Shown here piece after piece: positions 24,684-34,376 of a DNA stretch of 64,000 nt (position 1 is its first letter; each line of letters opens with the position of its first letter). The stretch comes from Actinomyces ruminicola (GTDB lineage Bacteria > Actinomycetota > Actinomycetes > Actinomycetales > Actinomycetaceae), in contig NZ_FNIM01000001.1 in the NCBI RefSeq assembly GCF_900103885.1, positions 540,138 to 604,137 of the forward strand, in the 5' to 3' direction. The notes beneath the pieces are model-generated. The model saw nothing but the letters and a program-made list of their open reading frames with translations. It was not told where the DNA came from and did not search any database. The translations under genes were made by a program, and so were the position numbers.

Positions 24684-26198
24684 ATGGCACCACCACGGCC
24701 ACCACGCCTGAGACTCATAGACGTCTCCAAGTCATTCCCCGGAGTGCAGGCGCTCAGCGGCGTTTCCTTCGACCTGCTCCCCGGCGAGGTGCACGCCCTC
24801 GTGGGCGAGAACGGCGCCGGGAAGTCCACGCTGGTAAAGATCCTCACCGGCATCCACCCGGACTTCGAGGGCACCTACGAGTACGACGGCGCCCCCGCCG
24901 CCTTCCACTCCATCCGTGACGCACAACAGGCCGGCATCGCCATCGTCCATCAGGAACTGAACATGATGGCCGACCTGACCGTGGCACAGAACATCTTCAT
25001 CGGTCGGGAGTCCTCCTCCCTGCTGATCTCCGACCGCGCACTGAACCGGCGAGCCCGGGACCTGCTCGCGGAGCACGAGGTCGACGTCGACCCGCGGACC
25101 CTGCTGCGCGACCTGTCGGTCTCCAAGGCACAGTTGGTGGAGATCGTGCGCGCACTGTCCTTTGAGTCCACCAGGGTACTCATCCTGGACGAGCCCACGG
25201 CGGCGCTGTCGGAGGCCGAGAGCGCCGAACTGCTTCAGCGCGTGAAGCGCCTGCGCGACCGCGGCGTGGCGATCGTGTACATCTCCCACCGCATGCACGA
25301 GGTCATGGCCGTAGCCGACCGGATCACGGTGCTGCGCGACGGCACCCACGTCGGCACGCTCACCGCCGCCGAGACGAACCTCGATCAGATCATCGAGATG
25401 ATGGTCGGGCGCCAGGTGGTCAACACCCCGAAGACCCGCTCCGAGGTGGCACCGGACGCACCCGTCGTCATGCGGGCCGAGCATCTGGCCTCCGGCGACG
25501 TCAAGGACGTCTCCTTCACCCTGCATCGTGGCGAGATCCTCGGCTTCGCCGGACTCGTGGGAGCGGGCCGCACCGAGACCATGCGGATCATTGCCGGCGC
25601 GGATCGCCCCACCTCCGGGAGGCTGGAGGTCAACGGCACCGAGGTGTCTTTCCGCCGCCCCAAGGACGCGATCCGGGCGGGCATCGCCTACCTGTCCGAG
25701 GACCGCAAGCGCTTCGGCCTGGTCACCGGCCTGTCCGTCTCGGACAACACGGTGCTGGCCTCCTACGACGCCTTCACCACCGCGACGGTCGTGCACGAGC
25801 GCGCGGTGCAACGGGCGACCCGCAAGTACGTGGACATGCTGCGCATCAAGACCCCCTCCACCCGCCAGCGCGTGCGCAACCTCTCCGGCGGCAACCAGCA
25901 GAAGGTGGTTCTGGCCAAGTGGCTGCTGCGCGACGTCGACGTGCTCATCTTCGACGAGCCGACCCGCGGGATCGACATCGGTGCGCGCGCAGAGATCTAC
26001 CAGCTCATGCGCGACCTGGTGGCGCAGGGCAAGTCGATCATCCTCGTCTCCTCCGACCTCGATGAGGTCCTCCACCTGTCCGATCGCGTGGTCGTCATGC
26101 GCGAGGGACGCAAGACCGGAGAGCTCGACGCCTCCGAGGCAACACAGATCAAGATCATGGAACTGGCCACCAAGCAGGAAGCAGGTCGTGCAGCATGA
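24684..26198 (+). CDS. Sugar ABC transporter, duplicated ATPase (RbsA/MglA type)
   Basis: A 504-residue protein with two ABC domains, the usual size. First: Walker A LVGENGAGKSTLVKIL, Walker B VLILDEPTAALSE. Second: degenerate Walker A GLVGAGRTETMRIIAG, as in all RbsA proteins, with LSGGNQQKVVLAKWL and LIFDEPTRGIDIGA. ATG 24684 follows GGAG by 6 bases; the longer frame upstream covers the promoter and operator. It powers import through the 26195 permease. Substrate is probably a monosaccharide; which one is not readable. Confidence 0.93.
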   Translation: MAPPRPPRLRLIDVSKSFPGVQALSGVSFDLLPGEVHALVGENGAGKSTLVKILTGIHPDFEGTYEYDGAPAAFHSIRDAQQAGIAIVHQELNMMADLTVAQNIFIGRESSSLLISDRALNRRARDLLAEHEVDVDPRTLLRDLSVSKAQLVEIVRALSFESTRVLILDEPTAALSEAESAELLQRVKRLRDRGVAIVYISHRMHEVMAVADRITVLRDGTHVGTLTAAETNLDQIIEMMVGRQVVNTPKTRSEVAPDAPVVMRAEHLASGDVKDVSFTLHRGEILGFAGLVGAGRTETMRIIAGADRPTSGRLEVNGTEVSFRRPKDAIRAGIAYLSEDRKRFGLVTGLSVSDNTVLASYDAFTTATVVHERAVQRATRKYVDMLRIKTPSTRQRVRNLSGGNQQKVVLAKWLLRDVDVLIFDEPTRGIDIGARAEIYQLMRDLVAQGKSIILVSSDLDEVLHLSDRVVVMREGRKTGELDASEATQIKIMELATKQEAGRAA

Positions 26199-27178
26199 GC
26201 ACTAACGTCACCAAGAACAACCCGCTGCGCGCACTACCGATGCAGCAGCTCATGGCGCTGGCCGCGCTCGTGATTCTGTACGCATTCTTCGCCGTATTCG
26301 GCAACCACTTCCTGTCCCCCAGCACCTTCGTGTCGATCCTCGACTCCTCCTACTACATCGGCTTCCTGGCCATCGGCATGACCTTCGTGATCATCACCGC
26401 AGGCATCGACCTGTCCTCCGGGACGGTCATGGTCGGCTCCGCCCTGGTAGGGGGCGTGGCCTACAACGTCTGGCACCTGCCGATCGGCCTCGCGCTGCTG
26501 GTGGTGCTGGCCACCGGGATCGCCTTCGGCATCGGCAACGGGATCCTGGTCGGCTTCCTGCACATCCCGCCGTTCATCGCCACGCTCGGCATGCAGTTCG
26601 CCTCGCTGGGCCTGTGCGCGGTCATCGCCCAGGTGCAGACGCAGACCTACCCCAGCCTCACCTCCGAGGACGGCTGGTTCAAGACGGTCCTGTACAAGGC
26701 CGGAAACCTGCCCGTGGGCATCCTCTGGCTGGCCGCATTCTTCGTAATCGCCTGGTTCATCCTCACCCGCACCAAGCTGGGCCGCTACACCTACGCCATC
26801 GGCTCCAACGAGGAGGCCGTCGAGCTGTCGGGCGTGGTGGTCTCCCGCTGGAAGTTCTGGGTCTACGTGCTCAACGGCTTCTTCTGCGGGCTGGCCGGCG
26901 TCATCTACGCGGCCACCTTCTCCTCCATCACCCCACAGACCGGCAACGGTCAGGAGATGTACGCCATTGCCGCCTGCGTCATCGGCGGCACCTCCCTGGC
27001 GGGAGGCGTCGGCTCCCTGTGGGGAACCATCATCGGCGTCTTCGTCATCTCCGTACTCAAGACCGGGCTGCTGTCCATGGGACTGCCCGTGCAGTGGCAG
27101 CAGGTCCTGATCGGCGTCGTCGTGGTGCTCGCGGTGCTGCTCGACGTCATCCGCACCCGCCGCGCCGGCCGCGCCTGA
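26195..27178 (+). CDS. Sugar ABC transporter permease (RbsC type)
   Basis: A 327-residue permease with 8-10 helices. Family motifs: GMTFVIITAGIDLSSGTVM, GNGILVGFLHIPPFIATLGM and the EAA-like loop AIGSNEEAVELSGVVVSRWK. ATGA overlap with the ATPase gene. Forms the membrane channel of the importer, probably as a homodimer. Confidence 0.93.
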   Translation: MSTNVTKNNPLRALPMQQLMALAALVILYAFFAVFGNHFLSPSTFVSILDSSYYIGFLAIGMTFVIITAGIDLSSGTVMVGSALVGGVAYNVWHLPIGLALLVVLATGIAFGIGNGILVGFLHIPPFIATLGMQFASLGLCAVIAQVQTQTYPSLTSEDGWFKTVLYKAGNLPVGILWLAAFFVIAWFILTRTKLGRYTYAIGSNEEAVELSGVVVSRWKFWVYVLNGFFCGLAGVIYAATFSSITPQTGNGQEMYAIAACVIGGTSLAGGVGSLWGTIIGVFVISVLKTGLLSMGLPVQWQQVLIGVVVVLAVLLDVIRTRRAGRA

Positions 27179-27227
27179 CCCCAACCTCCGCATTCCACCG
27201 CCCCACCCCATGAAAGGAAACCACACC

Positions 27228-28343
27228 ATGGCCATCACCCTCACCCGCAGGTCCGCTCTGACCGCGGCGCTCGCCTCCGCCTGCTCGCTCTCACTGCTCG
27301 CCGCGTGCAGCGACGACGGCGGTTCCGCGAGCTCGGACGGCAAGATGAAGGTCATCATCATCTCCAAGAGCTACCAGAACCAGTTCTATCAGGCCGCCTT
27401 CAAGGGCGCGCAGGACGCCGCCGACGAGCTCGGCGTGGACCTGGAGACCAACGGCCCCGACGCGGAGAGCAATGTCTCCCAGCAGGTGGAGCAGCTCGCG
27501 TCGGCGGTCAACCAGCGGCCGGCCGCCATCGCCCTGGCGGCCTGCCAGCCCGACGCCGTCCAGGACGCCCTGGTGAACGCCAAGAACCAGAACATCCCGG
27601 TGATCGGTTTCGACTCGGGCGTGCCCGACGACGCCTCCGGTGCGGTGCTGGCAACGGCCACGACGGACAACGAAGTGGCCGGCGGCAATGTGGCCACCAA
27701 CCTCGCCGCCAACACCGACTTGCAAGCCGCCCTGGCCTCCGCGAGCGCCGACTCACCCGCCGTCATCGGCGTGCTCGCGCAGGACTCGACCTCCGGCTCA
27801 ATCGTCCAGCGCGTGGACGGCTTCACCGCCACCCTGGTCACCGAGTTGGAGAAGCTCGACGGCCTGGCAGGTGCGGTCGACATCTCCGGGCAGCAGCGCT
27901 GGACCACGCCGTCCTCCAACCCCGCCAAGGTCAAGATCGTCGTCACCGTGCCGCCCACCACCAGTCAGGCGGACATCCAGTCCGCCGCCACCTCGATCCT
28001 GTCCACCGATGGCCTGGTGGCGCTGTTCGCCGCGAACCAGGACGCGGTCAACGGCGTCATCAGCGCCACCGCGGACGCCTCCCAGCTGGACCGCGACTCC
28101 GGCCGGTACAAGGATCTGCTGGTAGTCGGCTTCGACGCCGGCACCTCCCAGAAGGACGCCGTGCGCTCGGGCGCCTTCCTCGGCTCGGTCACCCAGGACC
28201 CCTACCAGATGGGGTACCAGGCGGTCGCCCTGGCAGTGAAGGCTGCCAACGGAGAGAGCGTCGAGGACGTGGACACCGGCTCGCACTGGTACGACTCCTC
28301 CAACATCGACGACGAGGACATCTCCGTGCTGCTGTACGACTGA
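27228..28343 (+). CDS. Sugar-binding lipoprotein of the ABC importer (RbsB type)
   Basis: A 371-residue solute-binding protein. Signal peptide with a TRR n-region, hydrophobic core (LTAALASACSLSLLAA) and lipobox LAAC, so it is lipid-anchored outside the membrane. Two Rossmann-like lobes: VIIISKSYQNQFYQAAFKGA and LLVVGFDAGTSQKDAVRSGA; QDPYQMGYQAVALAVKA is the typical closing helix. ATG 27228 follows GAAAGGAAA; the ATG at 27210 has none. Last gene of the operon, with a terminator-like hairpin after it. Confidence 0.92.
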   Translation: MAITLTRRSALTAALASACSLSLLAACSDDGGSASSDGKMKVIIISKSYQNQFYQAAFKGAQDAADELGVDLETNGPDAESNVSQQVEQLASAVNQRPAAIALAACQPDAVQDALVNAKNQNIPVIGFDSGVPDDASGAVLATATTDNEVAGGNVATNLAANTDLQAALASASADSPAVIGVLAQDSTSGSIVQRVDGFTATLVTELEKLDGLAGAVDISGQQRWTTPSSNPAKVKIVVTVPPTTSQADIQSAATSILSTDGLVALFAANQDAVNGVISATADASQLDRDSGRYKDLLVVGFDAGTSQKDAVRSGAFLGSVTQDPYQMGYQAVALAVKAANGESVEDVDTGSHWYDSSNIDDEDISVLLYD

Positions 28344-28364
28344 CCGGTTCCTTGACGGCGCGGC

Positions 28365-28391
28365 GGCCGGGCGGCAATGCGCCGTCCGGCC
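28365..28391. terminator. Hairpin terminator of the importer operon
   Basis: 11-bp stem GGCCGGGCGGC / GCCGTCCGGCC with one G-T wobble and a 5-base loop, between convergent transcription units. Confidence 0.6.
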
Positions 28392-28445
28392 ACCACGTGG
28401 TTTCCCCGTAGGCGGCCACCGCCCGCGTCTTGGAGAGACTCCCAC

Positions 28446-29948
28446 CTACTCGACAAGCAAGTGCAGCTCTCCTGCGGCGTTCCGGTGAATCCGCCAGGTG
28501 ATGGAGGTAGTGGCCTCCACCAGGGCTGCGTCGTGGGAGACGAGCAGCAGCGCCCCCGGGAATGCCGCCAGCATCCGCTCCAGCGCCCGGATGGAGCCGA
28601 GGTCCAAGTGGTTGGTGGGCTCGTCCATGACAATGAGCTCCGGGCGGTCGAGGACGCCGAGCGCGAGCATGAGCTTGCGCATCTCTCCGGGACTGACCAC
28701 CTCCCCCTCCAGGACCCGCTCCGGAGAGGAGTTGAGCCTGGCCACGATCGACAGCACCCGACCGCGTTGTTCATCGCCGAGCCCCGCCAGGCGCGCCAGC
28801 GTCGCCTCCTGCACCGCCCGGTCGGGCTCCTGGGGCACGTACAAGCACGCAGTGCCGTCCGGCAGACGCTCCAGCAGGGTGCGGACGAGCGTGGTCTTGC
28901 CGGTGCCGTTGTCACCCACCAGCGCCACATGGTCGCCACTGTCCAGGTGCAGCGCCGGGGTGCGTAGCGTCGTCGTCTCCTCCAGGGACAGCGTCAGCGG
29001 CCCGGTGCGCAGCAGCACCGGCCGACGGCTCGGGGCGGCGTCGACCCACACGTCGGCGTCGTAGCGCTTGTCGATCCTGATGGCCTCCAGCGCGGCGTCG
29101 GCGCGGGCGAGCCGGGCCTCCATGCGGGAGGCGAGGCGCCCGGCCTTGCCGTCCTGCCCGGTGACCACGGCCAGTCGGCGGCGGAAGCGGGCGTCGTTGT
29201 CGTGCTTGGCGATGTTGCGGCCGGAGCGGCGGGAGGCGGTGCGGGAGGCCTCCTCGCGCCGCCGCTGGGTCTCCCGGGCCAGGCGCCTCTGCTCGCGCCG
29301 GGCCTGCTCGCGCTGCTGGACGGCGAACTCCCGCTCCTGCTCGGCCTGGTCGGCGGCCCGCGTGTATCCGCCCGGGCGCATCACACCGGTGCCGGCGGTC
29401 ATGAACAGGCACTGGGTGCACAGGGCGTCCAGCAGGGCGCGGTCGTGGGAGATGAGGACGCCGACGCCGCCGAAGCGCCCCAGGGCGGTGCGGATGGCCG
29501 CGCGGGCGGCGGCGTCGGCGTGGTTGGTCGGCTCGTCCACCACCAGCACGTCCGGTTGCTCCCACAGGGCACAGGCGATCTGGACCAGTTTGCGCTGGCC
29601 GCCCGAGAGCGCGTCGTAGCGCCAGGCCCAGTCGTCATCGACGCCGAGGTCGCGCCGCAGCCGCATGGCGACCTCGTCGTAGGCGCAGGCGAAGTCCATC
29701 AGCGTCGGCGGCGGTGCGGTGGCGTCCTGGGCGCAGTAGTGGGTCACCAGCTGCTGAGACTGCGGGAACAGCGCGCCGGCGTCAGGTGCCAGCTGGCCGC
29801 AGGCGATGCGGGCGAGGGTGGTCTTGCCGCAGCCGTTGTCGCCGACGACGCCGGTCCAGCCGACCGGGAAGGCGGCGGTGACGCCCACCAGTGCCGGGGC
29901 GGCGGCGCCGGGGTAGGTGTACTCGATGGCGGAGAGGGTCAGTTGCAT
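28446..29948 (-). CDS. ABC-F family ATPase
   Basis: A 500-residue protein with two ABC domains and no membrane segments. First domain: Walker A GVVGDNGCGKTTLARI, signature LSGGQRKLV, Walker B LVVDEPTNHAD. A long charged linker (about 215-300, rich in Arg/Glu and QREQARREQRR-like) matches the P-site tRNA-interaction linker. Second domain: LVGDNGTGKTTLVRTL, signature altered to VSPGEMRKLML, Walker B IVMDEPTNHLD. ABC-F proteins act on the ribosome in translation or protect it from antibiotics. ATG 29948 has GGAGG upstream. Single gene; resistance type cannot be read. Confidence 0.88.
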   Translation of the reverse strand: MQLTLSAIEYTYPGAAAPALVGVTAAFPVGWTGVVGDNGCGKTTLARIACGQLAPDAGALFPQSQQLVTHYCAQDATAPPPTLMDFACAYDEVAMRLRRDLGVDDDWAWRYDALSGGQRKLVQIACALWEQPDVLVVDEPTNHADAAARAAIRTALGRFGGVGVLISHDRALLDALCTQCLFMTAGTGVMRPGGYTRAADQAEQEREFAVQQREQARREQRRLARETQRRREEASRTASRRSGRNIAKHDNDARFRRRLAVVTGQDGKAGRLASRMEARLARADAALEAIRIDKRYDADVWVDAAPSRRPVLLRTGPLTLSLEETTTLRTPALHLDSGDHVALVGDNGTGKTTLVRTLLERLPDGTACLYVPQEPDRAVQEATLARLAGLGDEQRGRVLSIVARLNSSPERVLEGEVVSPGEMRKLMLALGVLDRPELIVMDEPTNHLDLGSIRALERMLAAFPGALLLVSHDAALVEATTSITWRIHRNAAGELHLLVE

Positions 29949-30291
29949 ACGGGCCTCCTTTGGATTGGGAGACCGTGCGGCGGTGCAGGCTGCTCTCGAG
30001 GTGCGTTCCGACTAGGCCGTCCTCATGGACCACCACCAGTTGGCGCGACGCGGGGACGGCACCTATATCCGCCGCCATCGCGGGGATCGGGGATGCGGCT
30101 GGTCGGTATGGAGGTCAGCGATGCTGCACCCCGGGCACGGCCTCATGGGTGGGATCTGTTCCGTGCGTCCGTGGGGCATCGCTACTTCCTCATGCGCCCG
30201 ACGTTACCGACCGCGCGCGCCTTCGTCCAGGCTTTCCACGGATACTGCGCCCGCCCGGTGGCCTCTCGGGCGGGCGCACCCGCAGTTGCCG
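29949..30291. other. Intergenic region
   Basis: 343 bases between the ABC-F start and the end of the convergent-side AKR. Besides the hairpin at 30246-30278 I see no gene. A leader peptide for ABC-F control was looked for and not found with confidence. Confidence 0.5.
30246..30278 (-). terminator. Hairpin terminator of the AKR gene
   Basis: 12-bp perfect stem TGCGCCCGCCCG / CGGGCGGGCGCA, loop of 9, starting 13 bases after the AKR stop codon. Confidence 0.7.
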
Positions 30292-31302
30292 CTACTTGAG
30301 GACGGCGGTGCCGGCGAGCGGCTTGTCGCCGGGGCGGGCGAGCGGGCCGACCAGCTCGTGGGGCTGGTAGGGCTCCTCCAGGTAGGCGACCTCCTCGGCG
30401 GTGAGCTTCAGGTCCAGGGCGCGCACGGCGTCGTCGACCCGGCTGGGCCGCGAGCAGCCGACGATCGGCGCGGCCACGCCCCGCGCCCAGTGCCAGGCCA
30501 GCGCCACATCCGCCATGGGCACGCCGTGCTTCTCGGCGGTCTCGGCGACGCGCGCCACAATGGGCATGTCGATCTCGCGGTCGCGGTCGTACTTGGAGCG
30601 CATGGTGGCGTCCGTGGTGGAGCGCACCGAGTCGGAGTCCCAAGTGGGGCGGGTCAGGTGGCCAGAAGCGAGCGGGCTGTACGGGGTCAGCGACATGCCG
30701 TACTGCTGGCACACGGGGATCAGCTCGCGCTCGTCCTCCCGGTAGAGCAGGTTGTAGTGGTTCTGCATGGAGGCGAAGCGGGTCCAGCCGCCCGCGTCGG
30801 CGGCCAGCTGCAGGTTGTGCAGCTGGTAGCCATACATGGCCGAGGCGCCCAGGGCGCGGACCTTGCCGGCCTTCACCAGGCCGTCCAGCGCCTCCATGGT
30901 CTCCTCGATCGGGGTGTCGTAGTCGAAGCGGTGGATGATGTACAGGTCCAGGTAGTCGGTGCCCAGGCGCCTCAGGGTGCCCTCGATCTCACGGTTGATC
31001 GCCTCCCGGCACAGGTGTCCCTCATTGAAGTAGACCTTGGAGGCGAGTACCACGTCCTCACGCTTGACGCCGAGGTTCTTCAGGGAGGCGCCGATGAACT
31101 CCTCACTGGTGCCACGGGCGTAGACGTTGGCGGTGTCGAAGAAGTTCACCCCCAGCTCCAGCGCGCGGGCGATGACGGCCTGGGTGGCGTTCTGGTCGAT
31201 CACCCACTGGTGGAAGTCGGGGAAGACCTTCCCGAAGCTCATGCCACCGATGCACAGGCGGGGGATGGTGATGTCCGTGGTTCCGAGCTTGGTGTACTCC
31301 AT
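30292..31302 (-). CDS. Aldo/keto reductase (YajO-like)
   Basis: A 336-residue AKR. N-terminus MEYTKLGTTDITIPRLCIGG; tetrad in FFDTANVYARG (Asp, Tyr), LASKVYF (Lys), YIIHRFDYDT (His). The C-terminal cofactor motif is APIVGCSRPSRVDDAVRAL. Length and N-terminal features resemble E. coli YajO. Single gene with its own terminator. Substrate unknown. Confidence 0.87.
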   Translation of the reverse strand: MEYTKLGTTDITIPRLCIGGMSFGKVFPDFHQWVIDQNATQAVIARALELGVNFFDTANVYARGTSEEFIGASLKNLGVKREDVVLASKVYFNEGHLCREAINREIEGTLRRLGTDYLDLYIIHRFDYDTPIEETMEALDGLVKAGKVRALGASAMYGYQLHNLQLAADAGGWTRFASMQNHYNLLYREDERELIPVCQQYGMSLTPYSPLASGHLTRPTWDSDSVRSTTDATMRSKYDRDREIDMPIVARVAETAEKHGVPMADVALAWHWARGVAAPIVGCSRPSRVDDAVRALDLKLTAEEVAYLEEPYQPHELVGPLARPGDKPLAGTAVLK

Positions 31303-31438
31303 GTGCGGTTCTCCTTAACAGTTCGGTGGCGCGCCAGGTACGCGGGACGACGACGCCGCTGCCGTCCTACCGCCCAGCCTGCCCCGGAACCGGGGCGCGC
31401 AGCCAGGACCTGACAGATCCCCCATGCCGGCGAAACCG

Positions 31439-33727
31439 CTAGGCGCGAGCCTCCGCGGCGGCGGCCAGGTAGGCACCGGTACGGGAGTCGGGGCACGCCA
31501 TCAGCTCTGCGGGCGTGCCGGTGAAGAGCACCTGCCCACCCTCGCTGCCGCCGGCGGGCCCCATGTCGATGACCCAGTCGGCCTGGGCGATCATTTCCAG
31601 CCGGTGCTCGACGATCACCACAGTGTTGCCACCGTCGACCAGTTGCCGCAGCAGGGCCAGCAGCTCGGCCAGGTCATTGTTGTGCAGGCCGGTGCTGGGT
31701 TCGTCCAGGATGTAGACGTTGCCGCGCTTGTGCAGCTCGCTGGAGAGCTTGACCCGCTGGACCTCGCCGCCGGACAGCGTGGAGGTGGGCTGCCCGAGCG
31801 TGAGGTAGCCGAGTCCGACGTCGGCCATGGTGCGCAGCGGGCGGCGCACCCGCTCGTCGTCGAAGAAGCTCAGGGCCTGCTCGATGGTCAGGGCCATGAC
31901 CGTCTCAATGTTCCTGCCCTTGTAGGTGTAGCTCAGCGCAGTGGGGTTGTAGCGGTGTCCCCCGCACTCCTCGCAGGGGACCTCTACGGGTTCGGCGAAG
32001 GCCATGTCGTAGGTGACCTTGCCCTTGCCCTTACAAACCAGGCAGGCACCCTTGGAGTTGAAACTGAACCAGCCGGCGCCCACACCGTTGGCGCGAGCGA
32101 ACAGCTTGCGGATCTCGTCCATCGCCCCGGTGTAGGTGGCCGGGGTGGACCGGATGGAGGTGCCAATGGGCTTCTGGTCGATGGTGATCGCCTCGGGGCG
32201 GCGGGCGGCGAGCTCATAGGTGGCCAGCGAGCTCTTGCCGGAACCTGCCACCCCGGTGACGGCAGTGAGAACGCCCTTGGGGATGGTGACGTTCACGTGT
32301 TTGAGGTTGTGGCAGTGGGCGTCGGTGATCTCAAAGCCCTCGCTCCAGGGAAGCGGGGCGGGGTTGATCTCCACGGGCCGACGCAGGGCCCGGGCCGTAG
32401 CGGTATCTGCATCGGCCAGGCCGGCGAGATCCCCCTGGTAGACGATCCTCCCGCCGTGCTCGCCGGCTGCCGGGCCGAGCTCGATGATGTGGTCGGCGAG
32501 CTGGAACATCTGGCGGCTGTGCTCGACGATCAGCACGTTGTTGTGCCGCTCGCGCAGGCTGATCAGGAGGCGGCCTATGCGTTCCGCGTCGGCCGGGTGC
32601 AGGCCAGCGGTGGGCTCATCGAAGATGTAGGTGATGTCCGCCAGGCTGCTGCCCAGGTTGCGGACCATCTTGATGCGCTGCGCCTCTCCGCCGGAGAGGG
32701 TGTCCGTGCGCCGTGAGAGCGAGAGGTAGCCGATGCCGACGTCGACCATGCGCTCGAGGTAGGCGGTGATCTGGGCAGCCAGGGAGGTGCCGCGCGGATC
32801 GCAGATCCGCCCCAGGATGGGGATCAGGTCGCGCACCGGCAGATCAGACAGGTCCACGATGTTGTGCCCGTTGATGCGGGAGGCGAGCGCCTTCGGGTTC
32901 AGGCCGGTGCCGCCGCAGGCCGCACACGGCCCCTGGTGCACGTGCGCGCGGATCTCCTCCTGCAGGCTCTTGCGGAGCTTGGAGATGTCGCGGTTCAGGT
33001 AGAGCCTGTTGAAGCGCGGGATGACGCCCTCGTAGTCGACGGTGTCCACCCGGCCGGTGTTGTTGGAGCGGATCTCCACCTTGAGCGGCTGCGGGGAGCC
33101 CTCGCGCAGTGTGCGCCATTCCTCGGCGGTGAAGTCGCGCAGCTTCTTGTGCGGGTCCAGCAGCGGGTTAGCCTGGTAGAGGTAGGTCTGCCAGCCGGAG
33201 GAGAACTGGCTGAAGCGGATGGCGCCCTCGGCAAGGGTCTTGTCGACGTCGAAGAGCGTGTCCTCATCGAGCACCAGCCGCTCCCCCAAGCCGGTGCACT
33301 CCGGGCACATCCCCAGAGGATGGTTGAAGGAGTAGGCCATGGAGCCGCCGGCGCTGGGCTCGCCCACGCGCGAGAACAGCAGACGCATCAGTGGGGCGAC
33401 GTCGACGGCCGTGCCGACGGTGGAGCGGGCGCTGGTACCGACCGGCCGCTGGTCGACGACGATCGCCGGGGTCAGGTTGCGCAACTCGTCAGCCTTGGGA
33501 CGCTCGTAGTGAGGCTTCTTGTTGCGCAGGTACAGCGGGTAGGAGGACTGCCACTGGCGGGCGGACTCGACGGCGAGCGTGTCGAAGGCAAGGGAACTCT
33601 TGCCCGAGCCGGAGACGCCGGCGAACACCACCAGCCTGCCCTTGGGGATCGTTACGTCGACGTGCTTGAGGTTGTTCTCGGCGGCGCCGATGACCTCGAT
33701 GCTGTTCGCGGCGGGATCATGCGCCAT
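31439..33727 (-). CDS. UvrA-like ABC ATPase, short form (UvrA2/DrrC-like)
   Basis: A 762-residue double-ABC protein, about 200 shorter than housekeeping UvrA. First Walker A: GVSGSGKSSLAF; signature TLSGGEAQRIKMV with FDEPTAGLHPAD. Second: GVAGSGKSSLATYEL; TLSGGEVQRVKLSSEL with LDEPSTGLHNND. Zinc-module cysteines are kept (CPECTGLGE, CAACGGTG, CLVCKGKGK...CEECGGH). The large UvrB-interaction insert appears reduced. Such short UvrA proteins are usually linked to drug or DNA-damage resistance. ATG 33727 overlaps the end of the upstream MarR gene by 11 bases, so expression is coupled to MarR. Confidence 0.85.
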   Translation of the reverse strand: MAHDPAANSIEVIGAAENNLKHVDVTIPKGRLVVFAGVSGSGKSSLAFDTLAVESARQWQSSYPLYLRNKKPHYERPKADELRNLTPAIVVDQRPVGTSARSTVGTAVDVAPLMRLLFSRVGEPSAGGSMAYSFNHPLGMCPECTGLGERLVLDEDTLFDVDKTLAEGAIRFSQFSSGWQTYLYQANPLLDPHKKLRDFTAEEWRTLREGSPQPLKVEIRSNNTGRVDTVDYEGVIPRFNRLYLNRDISKLRKSLQEEIRAHVHQGPCAACGGTGLNPKALASRINGHNIVDLSDLPVRDLIPILGRICDPRGTSLAAQITAYLERMVDVGIGYLSLSRRTDTLSGGEAQRIKMVRNLGSSLADITYIFDEPTAGLHPADAERIGRLLISLRERHNNVLIVEHSRQMFQLADHIIELGPAAGEHGGRIVYQGDLAGLADADTATARALRRPVEINPAPLPWSEGFEITDAHCHNLKHVNVTIPKGVLTAVTGVAGSGKSSLATYELAARRPEAITIDQKPIGTSIRSTPATYTGAMDEIRKLFARANGVGAGWFSFNSKGACLVCKGKGKVTYDMAFAEPVEVPCEECGGHRYNPTALSYTYKGRNIETVMALTIEQALSFFDDERVRRPLRTMADVGLGYLTLGQPTSTLSGGEVQRVKLSSELHKRGNVYILDEPSTGLHNNDLAELLALLRQLVDGGNTVVIVEHRLEMIAQADWVIDMGPAGGSEGGQVLFTGTPAELMACPDSRTGAYLAAAAEARA

Positions 33728-34181
33728 GGTCAAGTACCTCCTCGCGTTCGAACTCGCTGTGCAGCGCATCCAGGAACTCATTGCGCAGGGCCACGTAGCG
33801 CTCCGCCCGTTGCAGGCCCATGGCGGTTACGGCCTGCTCCTCCGCCCTGATGAGCCGCTCCACGGTGGAGCGCGCGAATGCCTCCCCGGCGGGCGTCAGT
33901 TGCACGTGCTTGCGGTTGTGCGTGCCCGGTATCGGCTCCAGTCGCAGGTAGCCGCGCTTGACCAGGGAGAAGACCGCGGAGTTGATGGTCTGCTTGGGGA
34001 ACATCATCAACTCGATGAGCTCGTGCTGGGTCAGGGGCGTTTCCGCGATCCGGATGAAGTAGAGCACCCACATGGCACACTCCGAGATGCCGAAGGCCGC
34101 CGCCGCCTGCCGGTAGAGGGCGGCGAACTGCTTGTCCTGCCTGCCCATGGTGTCCAGGTATTCCCTGGCGCCGCCACCCAT
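33717..34181 (-). CDS. MarR-family regulator, operon partner of UvrA-like gene
   Basis: A 154-residue winged-helix protein: LTQHELIELMMFPKQTINSAVFSL is the HTH and IPGTHNRKHVQLTPAGEAF the wing. GGGAGG sits 6 bases before ATG 34181. The gene overlaps the UvrA-like gene by 11 bases, a MarR/UvrA2 pairing that suggests a drug-inducible operon. The QTINSAV recognition helix is nearly identical to that of the MarR at 1482 (QTVNSAI), though the proteins otherwise differ. Confidence 0.83.
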   Translation of the reverse strand: MGGGAREYLDTMGRQDKQFAALYRQAAAAFGISECAMWVLYFIRIAETPLTQHELIELMMFPKQTINSAVFSLVKRGYLRLEPIPGTHNRKHVQLTPAGEAFARSTVERLIRAEEQAVTAMGLQRAERYVALRNEFLDALHSEFEREEVLDHGA

Positions 34182-34376
34182 GTCGGCCTCCCGTTCATGT
34201 CGCCCCGAGCGCAGTTTCCGAAATCGGACACTACCATGAGGCGCCTACTTTCAGATACTCACCATCACCTCCCACATCGAGCAACACTCCAACATGTATG
34301 CAGTGCCGACCTAACGGCGGGTCCATCCGGATTGCAGAAGTCGAGCGCCGACTCGTCTCCACCGCATCCTGCACCT

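Noticed and set aside
29949-30291. Leader peptide or attenuator for the ABC-F gene
   Set aside because: No small frame with a ribosome site and no alternative hairpin pair was convincing.
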